Of a stretch of DNA of 64,000 bases, positions 57,404 to 64,000 are shown piece by piece. The position numbers and the translations under genes are program-made. The notes under the pieces were generated by a model that saw nothing but the letters and a program-made list of their open reading frames with translations, did not search any database and was not told the origin of the DNA. The first letter of the stretch is position 1. Each line of letters opens with the position of its first letter. The stretch is from the NCBI GenBank assembly GCA_041676625.1, contig JBAYRN010000003.1:1-64000 (forward strand), given 5' to 3'. The stretch is from JAEXNA01 sp041676625. Lineage in GTDB: Bacteria > Vulcanimicrobiota > Xenobia > Xenobiales > JADMJV01.

Positions 57404-59342
57404 GCCCGCTCCCCGACTCAGTGACATCCCTCTCGATGAAGCTCTGGAGCGTTGGACCAGCGATCTGGATTTTCGACGCAACGCCAAGGAATTGCCTTCA
57501 CAGCTCGTGGGGGTGGAGGAGTCCGTGGGGCGCCTCACTTCCGAAACAGTAGTGGCCAGGCTCTCTTCACCCAGCTACTACGCAGCAGCCACCACCGGGC
57601 TGGCGATCGCTTCTCACCGTACCGTCTCGGCCACTCCAGACCATCCGGTGGTGGTCGAGTTGAGTGGGCGTATGCCGTTCGTAGAGACGGGCTATCCTAT
57701 GCCCGAAGGTTGCGACACGGTCATTCCGTTTTTTGAACTGAGTTCTCCCGATGATTCCCACCTGCACATCTGTAAGCCGTCGGCTCCCTGGCGCAACGTG
57801 CGTCCCATCGGGGAAGATCTGGCCGCCGGGGAGGTGATCTTGCCCAAAGGACATCGGGTTCGCTCGCTGGATATGGGAGCACTGATCGCCGGTGGGATTT
57901 CCGAACTGGAAGTAGAAGCCCAACCCCGGATCAGGATTATCCCCATTGGAAACGACCTGGTGGAGCCGGGCAGGGTACCGATCCTGGGTCAAAAGATCGA
58001 TCACACTTCACCATTTTTGGTGGCCCTGGGACGAGAATACGATATCCTCACCAAGCGTTATCCCCCAGTGGAGGAGAGGCGTGACACCGTCTCGGCTGCG
58101 CTGGAAAACCATCAGGGCCGTTGTGATCTGCTGGTCATCTGCGCCGGTCACGACAGGGGCACCGGACTGCTGGCCGATGCCCTGGCCGAGAGCGGAGAGT
58201 GCACCCTGCGGGGAGTTGCCATTCGCCCCGGGAATTCCGTGGTACTCGGCTTCGTGGGGGATACGCCGGTGCTCGGAGTGTCCAGCCATCTGGTCCCGGC
58301 TTACTTAGGATTTTGCCTATTCGGGCTTCCGGCGATTCGAAGTCTCTCTAAGGCCCGCTTGCGTGACTACCAGGGTCCCTGGCGAAAGCAAAAAGCCAGA
58401 TTGGCTCTGGGCTGCGAGTCAGCCGAGGGCGTGGAAGAGTTCTTGCGGGTCAAGATGGGGGTGGTGGACTCCCAGGCCATCGCGGTGGCGGAATCGGGAG
58501 GCCACGGGACTTTAATGAGCCTGACCAAGGCCGACGGCCTGATCCGAATTCCCTCTCAGGTGGCGGCCCTGTCCCGGGATGCAGAGGTGGAGGTGCTGTG
58601 TCTGCGGGATGGGATCAATCTTACCGGAAACCTTCTGATCCTGGGTACCCACGACATCAGCTACGATTTGCTCCGAGACCATCTTCACGAGCGCTACCCC
58701 CAGGTGAGGCTGCACACGGCGGCGGTGGGCGGGCGTACTGGCCTGGACTGCCTGGCCCGCGGGCAGTGCCATGGCGCGGCGGTTCACCTTTTTGATGAGA
58801 GTAGCGGTGAGTACAACGTTCCGTTTCTCCAAGCCATGGGCTGGAAAGAGCCGGTGGTTGTCATTCAGGTTTTTAAGCGCTGGCTCGGTCTGGCCGTAGC
58901 CCCTGGCAACCCTCTGGGGATCCGAGGCTTGAAAGATCTGGCTCGGGAGGGCCTGCGCTTTGTCAATCGCCAACCCGGCTCTGGCACCCGTTCGCTACTG
59001 GATTATCATTTGCGACTAGAAGGTGTGGATGGGGGCCAAATCAATGGCTATGATCTGAGCGCTCACACTCACATGAGTATCGCCGCAGCGGTCAAGGGGG
59101 AGACCGCCGACGCAGGTCCGACCATATCCACCGCTGCTCGCTCTCTGGGTTTGGATTTTGTTCCCTGCATCAGTGAGCGACTGGACTTTGTCTTCCCCAA
59201 GCGCTTTTTATCGCTGTACCCACTCCGAGCGGTGCTCAATGTCCTGGGTTCCAATGCCTTCCGAGAGTCGGCCACTCAGCGCTTCCCCGACTACGATTTT
59301 GCCCAGGCAGGCCAGTTGATGTGGGAGTCCACGGAGGCTTGA
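57390..59342 (+). CDS. MoeA fused to periplasmic-binding-protein-like domain
   Basis: 650 residues. The N-terminal ~330 are MoeA: PDHPVVVELSGRMPFVETGYPMPEGCDTVIPFFEL, then ICAGHDRGTGLLADALAESG, then LGVSSHLVPAYLGF. The C-terminal ~320 form a PBP-like domain (PF12727): AESGGHGTLMSLTKADGLIRIPS, then YDLLRDHLHERYPQVRLHTAAVGGRTGLDCLARGQCHGA, then VNRQPGSGTRSLLDYH. MoeA inserts molybdate into molybdopterin; the fused domain may sense or deliver molybdate. GTG start inside gatB, followed by moaC. Confidence 0.9.
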   Translation: MRLTEPAPRLSDIPLDEALERWTSDLDFRRNAKELPSQLVGVEESVGRLTSETVVARLSSPSYYAAATTGLAIASHRTVSATPDHPVVVELSGRMPFVETGYPMPEGCDTVIPFFELSSPDDSHLHICKPSAPWRNVRPIGEDLAAGEVILPKGHRVRSLDMGALIAGGISELEVEAQPRIRIIPIGNDLVEPGRVPILGQKIDHTSPFLVALGREYDILTKRYPPVEERRDTVSAALENHQGRCDLLVICAGHDRGTGLLADALAESGECTLRGVAIRPGNSVVLGFVGDTPVLGVSSHLVPAYLGFCLFGLPAIRSLSKARLRDYQGPWRKQKARLALGCESAEGVEEFLRVKMGVVDSQAIAVAESGGHGTLMSLTKADGLIRIPSQVAALSRDAEVEVLCLRDGINLTGNLLILGTHDISYDLLRDHLHERYPQVRLHTAAVGGRTGLDCLARGQCHGAAVHLFDESSGEYNVPFLQAMGWKEPVVVIQVFKRWLGLAVAPGNPLGIRGLKDLAREGLRFVNRQPGSGTRSLLDYHLRLEGVDGGQINGYDLSAHTHMSIAAAVKGETADAGPTISTAARSLGLDFVPCISERLDFVFPKRFLSLYPLRAVLNVLGSNAFRESATQRFPDYDFAQAGQLMWESTEA

Positions 59343-59830
59343 ATCCTCCCCACTCTTTCAGCCACCTCAATGAAAAGGGTGAAGTCCACATGGTGGACGT
59401 CACCGACAAAGTGGTGACCGGTCGACAAGCCACAGCCGAGAGCTGGGTGCGAATGTCTCAGGAAACTTTTGAGGCGCTGCAGGCGGAACGGGCTCCCAAA
59501 GGAGATGTGCTCGCCACGGTTCGATTAGCAGCGATCATGGCGGTGAAAAAAACCAGTGAGCTGATCCCGCTCTGCCATCCCTTGAGCGTGGAAAAGGTAG
59601 CCTGCCAGATCGAACTTCACTCCCCGGACCGAGTCCGCATCGAGGTGACAGCTACGATTTGCGGCAAGACCGGCGTGGAGATGGAAGCCCTGACCGGGGC
59701 CAGTGTTGGAGCCCTGACTCTCTATGATATGCTCAAAGCGCTGGACAAAGGGATGACCATCGGACCGACCCGCTTGATGCGCAAGACGGGAGGCCGGTCC
59801 GGCGATTTTCAACGGGAAGCTGAGAGCTAG
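59339..59830 (+). CDS. moaC: Cyclic pyranopterin monophosphate synthase accessory protein MoaC
   Basis: 163 residues from TTG 59339, within TTGA overlapping the MoeA stop. This gives NPPHSFSHLNEKGEVHMVDVTDK, the standard MoaC opening; GTG 59321 would add six residues. Family features: MVDVTDK, LIPLCHPLSVEKV, and EMEALTGASVGALTLYDMLKALDK. It converts the MoaA product to cPMP. A terminator on the minus strand lies just beyond. Confidence 0.93.
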   Translation: MNPPHSFSHLNEKGEVHMVDVTDKVVTGRQATAESWVRMSQETFEALQAERAPKGDVLATVRLAAIMAVKKTSELIPLCHPLSVEKVACQIELHSPDRVRIEVTATICGKTGVEMEALTGASVGALTLYDMLKALDKGMTIGPTRLMRKTGGRSGDFQREAES

Positions 59831-59833
59831 AAA

Positions 59834-59857
59834 TAAAAAAAGCGCCGATTCGGCGCT
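59834..59857 (-). terminator. Intrinsic terminator of yjbQ (minus strand)
   Basis: AGCGCCG (59841-59847), loop ATT, CGGCGCT (59851-59857). On the minus strand the stem is followed by seven T (complement of the A-run 59834-59840). It is 12 bases from the YjbQ-gene stop. Confidence 0.9.
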
Positions 59858-59868
59858 CCGTGGGGATT

Positions 59869-60402
59869 CTAAATCCCGAAGAATTGTAGATAGATCTCCC
59901 GGGTACGGGGGCGGTCCATCTCCAGCAAGAAAATTCGTTGCCACTGGCCCAGGGAGAGCATACCATCCATGACAGGCACGTGCTCGGAACATCCGATAGT
60001 CAGGTGCTGGCAGTGGGCGTGCCCATTGGCGCATTCGTCTTCACACATGTTCACCGTGCGAACGTCGAAGTCGTTATGGTCGTACTCGTCGGCCGGGGAA
60101 GCGAGTCTCTCAAGGTATCGGTACATATCCTTGATGAGCAGAGGCTCATTTTCATTGACCACAATTCCTGCTGTGGTGTGGCGAGAGTATATGAAGACAT
60201 TGCCCTCTTTGATGCCACAGTAGTCCAGATTTTCCTGAACCAGGTCTGTGATATCAATAAATTGAGGGCCGCGTGAAGTATTCATAGTGATACTGGCCAT
60301 ATGAATCTGAGGGATGCCGGTGGCTCGCTTCTCAGGCTTTTTCGAGGACACCACATAGTTTTTGCCATCCGGCGGAACAGTCGTGATTGTTTGGGTATCC
60401 AT
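59869..60402 (-). CDS. YjbQ/UPF0047-family protein
   Basis: 177 residues from ATG 60402 (GGAGG five bases upstream; an earlier ATG lies 12 bases away). GNVFIYSRHTTAGIVVNENEPLLIKDMYRYLERLASP and CQHLTIGCSEHVPVMDGMLSLGQWQRIFLLEMDRPR match the YjbQ family, associated with secondary thiamine-phosphate synthase activity. A ~45-residue N-terminal extension (GKNYVVSSKKPEKRATG) is not typical. It stands alone, with its own terminator. Confidence 0.85.
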   Translation of the reverse strand: MDTQTITTVPPDGKNYVVSSKKPEKRATGIPQIHMASITMNTSRGPQFIDITDLVQENLDYCGIKEGNVFIYSRHTTAGIVVNENEPLLIKDMYRYLERLASPADEYDHNDFDVRTVNMCEDECANGHAHCQHLTIGCSEHVPVMDGMLSLGQWQRIFLLEMDRPRTREIYLQFFGI

Positions 60403-60493
60403 ATTTTCCTCCATCAGCGGGCCGTAAAGCGCCCGGATCTCACGCGCTGTTCTGTTAGACGAAGTGGAATCCTTCCGGACCGGACCCAGAATA

Positions 60494-62572
60494 TTAGTTT
60501 CCGGTCCACCATAATTCCGGAGCGGGCTCTCTCATGTTGTATCGCGAGCTCATGACCCGGCCGTAGGCTCCGGTATTGCCGACCAGAAATAGGTCGCCGG
60601 GGCGACTGTCGGGCACCAGTCGTTGGGATCCGAGAACGTCGCCGCTCTCACAGATGCGACCTACGATATCAGCCTGGACGGTACGGGGTTCGTTCAGCCG
60701 AGAGAGGTTGACGATGGTGTGGTAGGCTCCGTAGAGAGCGGGTCGGATCAGGCAGTTCATGCCGGCATCCACCCCCACAAACGTCTGCTCCCCTTTTTTC
60801 TTGATCTGGGTTACCCGGGTCAGCAGAGCTCCCGCCTGGGCCACCACGTAACGCCCCGGTTCCAACCAGATCTCCATGGCGGGGTGGGCTTCCCGGATCT
60901 CCGCCAGCCCCTCCTTGAGCCGGCTCAGGTCCAGGCCCGGCTCCCCCGGCTTTTCGGGTACCCCGAACCCGCCGCCGAGATCCAGGAATCGGGTCTCGGG
61001 AAATTTGCAGAGAAGCCCAGCCAGAACTCGGGCGTTTCGCAACCAGGGCTGCACCGACCGGATGCCGCTGCCGGCGTGGCAGTGGAGGCCGATGACTTTG
61101 CAGTCGAGCTCCAGCAGCCTCTCCCTGGTCCGGTCGATCATCTCCAGGTCGATCCCGAATTTCGAACTACGACCCGCCGTTTTTACGTGCTTGTGATGGC
61201 CCTCGCCCCTTCCGGGGTCGATCCGCAAGACCAGAGAGCGCCGGGCAAACAGTTCAGGATGATCGTCCAGGGGCGAGTGGTTGTCCAGGGTCACGAAGGT
61301 CCCCCGCTCAAATCCCCGTCGAAAATCTGCTACCGAGGCGAAGTTGGGGGTGTAGAGGATCTCTTCGCCGGTCATGTCCGGGAACAGGGTAAACAGATGG
61401 TCGATCTCCTCGGGAGAGACGCACTCAAAGCGGACTCCCGCTTGCCTCACTGTTCGGAGCAAGTCCGGGTGGTGATTGGACTTGATGGCAAAAAGCAAGC
61501 GATCGCAGCCCGAGGTGCTGGTCAGAAGGTCCAGCTGCCGCTGGATCGTGGGCTGATGCAGCAGGTAAAACGGGGTTTCTTGATGACGACTCATTCGCAG
61601 CAAGCTTTCCCGCTCCAGGACCCACCAGGGCGATCGGTCAGGAAAAGGCGCGTGGCTTTCGGGGCTCCTCTGGACGGAGGTTGGAAACAGCAGGGAGTGC
61701 AGATCGCGCATCAATCGATCGGCCTTTTCCTGCTCCACCACGAAGGTCAGGTTGCAGTCTCCCGAAGATTGGGAGATCAAAAACACGCGCTCCTCTTCGA
61801 ATCTTTGAAAGACCGACGACAACTGGGTCAGCACCGAACGAATTCGTGTACCCACCAGAGTCACGGCAGCGCACGGGTACTCCAGGGCCACCTGACCCCA
61901 GGCTCCCAGCCGGGCCGTCAAGGTGTCGATGGAAGTCGCAGTGTGGGTATCTTTGTCCACATCTAAAGTCAAAGTGACTTCGGACTCGGAAGCGCTCACT
62001 TGATCCACGGACAGGCTTAGATCGGCGCAACTCTGGAAAATCCGGGCCAGGAACCCCGACTGTTTCCACATGTCGGGGGTGGAGATGGTAAACAGAGTCA
62101 CCCCTCGTTTGCAAGCAATGGAGGTGACCACAGGGGTGGCCGAGTCCCGGGGAGCTTCCACCCGGGTGGTCCCTTCAAAGCCCATAAGAAGAAGAGGGAT
62201 GGAGTCGGCTTTCAGTTGATGGATGAAGCCGGGGTGGAGAGTGTCAGAGAAGAATCCGATCAGCTCCATGGCCACCTCGTGGGAAACGGTCTTGAGGGCG
62301 TGGGAGGCTGGAACGATATGGCGAGGAGCGGTGAAAAGGCGTGGGTCGCGGCCGAAGAAAATCACCTGATCTGGTTTTTCCTCGAACTGCTCGAGGGTAG
62401 GGAGTTCGAGGTAAGCGTTCCAGTTGCCGGTCCATTTTTGGGCTCGGGCCGGTATCGTACCGTGGGTCCAGTTGTGCAGTTGGGCTCCGGGATAGCGTTC
62501 GACCACATGGGTGACGGCGCTTTCGAGTTCCTCCGGGGTCAGGTCGTCGGAGAAGATCGCTTCAATTGTCAT
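60494..62572 (-). CDS. Diaminopimelate decarboxylase with N-terminal aspartokinase remnant and ACT domains
   Basis: 692 residues. The C-terminal ~380 (315-690) are DAP decarboxylase (LysA): PLP Lys364 in FAIKSN, GGGFG 533-537, EPGRYVVAQAGALL, CESGD 641-645. The N-terminal ~300 align only with the last part of aspartokinase: FFGRDPRLFTAPRHIVPASHALKTVSHEVAMELIGFFSDTLHP. Two ACT-like parts follow at ~150-225 and ~233-300. The kinase nucleotide motif (KFGGTS) and GRGGSD are missing, so this domain cannot phosphorylate aspartate and likely senses lysine. SD AGAGGG lies inside a hairpin (62577-62592). Confidence 0.85.
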   Translation of the reverse strand: MTIEAIFSDDLTPEELESAVTHVVERYPGAQLHNWTHGTIPARAQKWTGNWNAYLELPTLEQFEEKPDQVIFFGRDPRLFTAPRHIVPASHALKTVSHEVAMELIGFFSDTLHPGFIHQLKADSIPLLLMGFEGTTRVEAPRDSATPVVTSIACKRGVTLFTISTPDMWKQSGFLARIFQSCADLSLSVDQVSASESEVTLTLDVDKDTHTATSIDTLTARLGAWGQVALEYPCAAVTLVGTRIRSVLTQLSSVFQRFEEERVFLISQSSGDCNLTFVVEQEKADRLMRDLHSLLFPTSVQRSPESHAPFPDRSPWWVLERESLLRMSRHQETPFYLLHQPTIQRQLDLLTSTSGCDRLLFAIKSNHHPDLLRTVRQAGVRFECVSPEEIDHLFTLFPDMTGEEILYTPNFASVADFRRGFERGTFVTLDNHSPLDDHPELFARRSLVLRIDPGRGEGHHKHVKTAGRSSKFGIDLEMIDRTRERLLELDCKVIGLHCHAGSGIRSVQPWLRNARVLAGLLCKFPETRFLDLGGGFGVPEKPGEPGLDLSRLKEGLAEIREAHPAMEIWLEPGRYVVAQAGALLTRVTQIKKKGEQTFVGVDAGMNCLIRPALYGAYHTIVNLSRLNEPRTVQADIVGRICESGDVLGSQRLVPDSRPGDLFLVGNTGAYGRVMSSRYNMREPAPELWWTGN

Positions 62573-62576
62573 CGGG

Positions 62577-62601
62577 CCCTCTACGAAGAGGGGTCTTTTT
62601 T
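62577..62601. promoter_or_regulatory. Hairpin hiding the LysA-fusion SD; terminator-like on the plus strand
   Basis: CCCTCT (62577-62582), loop ACGA, AGAGGG (62587-62592), then GTC and six T (62596-62601). On the minus strand the arm AGAGGG is the Shine-Dalgarno of the LysA-fusion gene (4 bases before the ATG) and would be paired. On the plus strand the stem plus U6 looks like an intrinsic terminator 43 bases before ubiD, possibly an attenuator. Confidence 0.55.
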
Positions 62602-62644
62602 GACCTGCTGATTGCCGGGGGTCGCGGTCGGGTATACGGCTGGC

Positions 62645-64000
62645 ATGGGTTATACGTCGTTAGCTGAATGTGTGGAAGACCTGGAGCGTCGCGGAGACCT
62701 GATTCGGGTCCCGGAATTGGTCGATCCTGGCCTGGAGTTGGGAATGATCCAGCGCCGGGCCTACCGGGCGGGTGGCCCGGCTCTTCTCTTCACTCGAGTC
62801 AAGGGTACACGATTTCCCTGCCTGGCCAACCTCTACGGCACCATGGAGCGCGCCCGCTGGGTACTCCGGCACGGTCTGCGGGCGGTGGAGGCCCTGGTGG
62901 AGTTGAAGGCCGATCCCGAATCTCTCTTCCGGGCCCTGCCGAGCTTGCCCCTGAAGCTCCTGAGACTGGGGCTCGGCGGGGCCCACGCCCTGCCCGTTCC
63001 GGTATCCGCAGGCTCGGCTCCTATCCGACAGAATCGGCTGCACAAAATCGAGCTGCCCCAGATCGTGAGCTGGCCCCGGGACGGAGGGGCGTTCATCACC
63101 CTTCCGGCGGTTTATTCCCAAGAACCGGGAACCCGCTGGTGGAGCGGATGGCGCAAGTCCAACCTCGGTATGTATCGCAGCCAGCTCAGCGGCAACCATT
63201 ATGGCGCCCAGCAGGTGGGTCTGCACTATCAGACCCACCGAGGACTTGGGATCCATCACCAGGCTGCCCTACAGGCGGGCCTGAGGTTGCCCGTCAATAT
63301 TGTGGTCGGGGGGCCTCCATCGTTGCCCTTTTCGGCGGTGATGCCCCTGCCTGAAGGTTTGCCGGAGATCGCGTTTGCCGGGGTGCTCGGGGGCCGAGGT
63401 GTTCGTCTGTGCAGAGGCGAGAACTCCCTGCCGCTGTTCGCCGAGGCCGACTTCGTCATCGAGGGCTATTTATCCGGAACCGACACCCTCGCCGAAGGCC
63501 CCTTTGGTGATCATCTGGGTTACTATTCCCTGACCCACGATTTTCCGTACCTTGAGATCTCGAATATCTGGGCCAGAGACAACGCCATCTGGCCCTTCAC
63601 CACGGTGGGGCGTCCGCCCCAGGAAGATTCGGTTCTAGGAGAACTGATCCACGAAATGACCGGGCCTGCATTGCCTGCGGTGTTGCCCGGGGTCAAGGCT
63701 GTCAACGCGGTGGATGAGGCAGGGGTCCATCCGTTGCTCCTGGCGGTGGCAAGCGAGCGCTACGACCCCTATCGCAAACTCGAACGGCCCCAGGAGATTC
63801 TGACCGCAGCCCACGCCATTTTAGGCCAGGGTCAGCTCTCGCTGGCCAAGTATCTCTTCATCGTGGCCGGAGAAGACGATCCTTCCTTGCACCCGAACGA
63901 CACCCGTCGTTTCTTTGAACACCTCTTGTCTCGGGTTGACCTTCGCCGGGATCTCCACTTCCAGACCCAGACCACCATGGATACCCTGGACTACTCCGGC
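62645..64000 (+). CDS. UbiD-family decarboxylase, 3' truncated by window
   Basis: Frame open from ATG 62645 to the last base (452 codons, no stop). It resembles UbiD: GMYRSQLSGNHYGAQQVGLHYQTHRGLGIHHQ, VNIVVGGPPSLPFSAVMPLP, and EGPFGDHLGYYSL. UbiD enzymes use prenylated FMN (from UbiX) for (de)carboxylation, classically of 4-hydroxy-3-polyprenylbenzoate in ubiquinone synthesis; related family members act on aromatic acids or other substrates. Neither ubiX nor the genes of ubiquinone synthesis are present, so the substrate is uncertain. Confidence 0.8.
   Translation, partial: MGYTSLAECVEDLERRGDLIRVPELVDPGLELGMIQRRAYRAGGPALLFTRVKGTRFPCLANLYGTMERARWVLRHGLRAVEALVELKADPESLFRALPSLPLKLLRLGLGGAHALPVPVSAGSAPIRQNRLHKIELPQIVSWPRDGGAFITLPAVYSQEPGTRWWSGWRKSNLGMYRSQLSGNHYGAQQVGLHYQTHRGLGIHHQAALQAGLRLPVNIVVGGPPSLPFSAVMPLPEGLPEIAFAGVLGGRGVRLCRGENSLPLFAEADFVIEGYLSGTDTLAEGPFGDHLGYYSLTHDFPYLEISNIWARDNAIWPFTTVGRPPQEDSVLGELIHEMTGPALPAVLPGVKAVNAVDEAGVHPLLLAVASERYDPYRKLERPQEILTAAHAILGQGQLSLAKYLFIVAGEDDPSLHPNDTRRFFEHLLSRVDLRRDLHFQTQTTMDTLDYSG

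Noticed and set aside
60623..61966. Long plus-strand ORF (447 residues) antisense to the LysA-fusion gene
   Set aside because: It lacks any recognisable domain, while the opposite strand encodes a complete LysA with PLP lysine and CESGD; GC-rich codons produce such shadows.

Overview
The window reads as ordinary chromosome from a diderm (Gram-negative-type) bacterium. GC is roughly 58-60% by eye, genes are dense and use the standard code, and GTG and TTG starts are frequent. Diderm evidence is apolipoprotein N-acyltransferase with its E-K-C triad, a TonB-like C-terminal protein, a lipobox lipoprotein, an undecaprenyl-type sugar transferase and pseudopilin-like proteins. I cannot assign a phylum. 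Two CarD/CdnL-type proteins, a reductase-wax synthase fusion and many unrecognised proteins point away from well-studied model groups. I see no rRNA, tRNA, CRISPR array, insertion sequence, integrase or prophage.

Layout. 1-7.7 kb: the end of queG, a PilZ protein, two unknown proteins, a galE-tkt pair, a lipoprotein, and a cyclic-nucleotide-binding protein with a degenerate GGDEF domain. 7.7-13.7 kb: mostly unknown or weakly characterised proteins (anchored amidohydrolase, DUF1189, DUF2071, UspA). 13.8-18 kb: a 1040-residue fatty acyl reductase fused to wax ester synthase/DGAT, overlapped at its 3' end by a patatin-like lipase. 18-23 kb: a GAF-TPR protein and a GDP-deoxyhexose locus (rmd-gmd) divergent from a sugar transferase-PLP enzyme pair. 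23-31 kb: CarD, a TonB-like protein, an L,D-transpeptidase/S4/SDR operon, and a DUF1573-rhodanese-MauE trio. 30.9-34 kb: a vapBC pair and two pseudopilin-like genes, one interrupted by an in-frame TGA. 34-38 kb: a membrane sulfatase-family protein and typA. 38-41.6 kb: two IucA/IucC-type siderophore synthetases behind a palindrome and a near-perfect promoter. 41.7-49 kb: SpoIID, a holin-like protein, a riboflavin operon (ribE-ribBA-ribH plus a beta-helix protein), lnt and a second carD. 49-55.3 kb: a kinase/HD-GYP hybrid, zinc-ribbon and unknown proteins, rpmE2 behind a large palindrome, a methyltransferase and an N-formylglutamate amidohydrolase-like enzyme. 55.5-64 kb: an XRE regulator, gatB-moeA/PBP-moaC, yjbQ, an aspartokinase-remnant/LysA fusion and a UbiD-family decarboxylase running off the end.

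How it fits together. The clearest functional units are storage lipid (reductase-wax synthase, perhaps with patatin), GDP-sugar and glycan synthesis, iron acquisition, riboflavin, molybdopterin cofactor, and second-messenger or stress signalling. Two regulatory themes recur. Start/stop overlaps of the TTGA, ATGA or TGATG kind suggest translational coupling. Hairpins sit on or just before the Shine-Dalgarno sequence of several genes. No single large unknown system stands out; the best leads are the reductase-wax synthase fusion, the aspartokinase-remnant LysA, the interrupted pseudopilin gene, and the palindromic leaders of the siderophore and rpmE2 genes.
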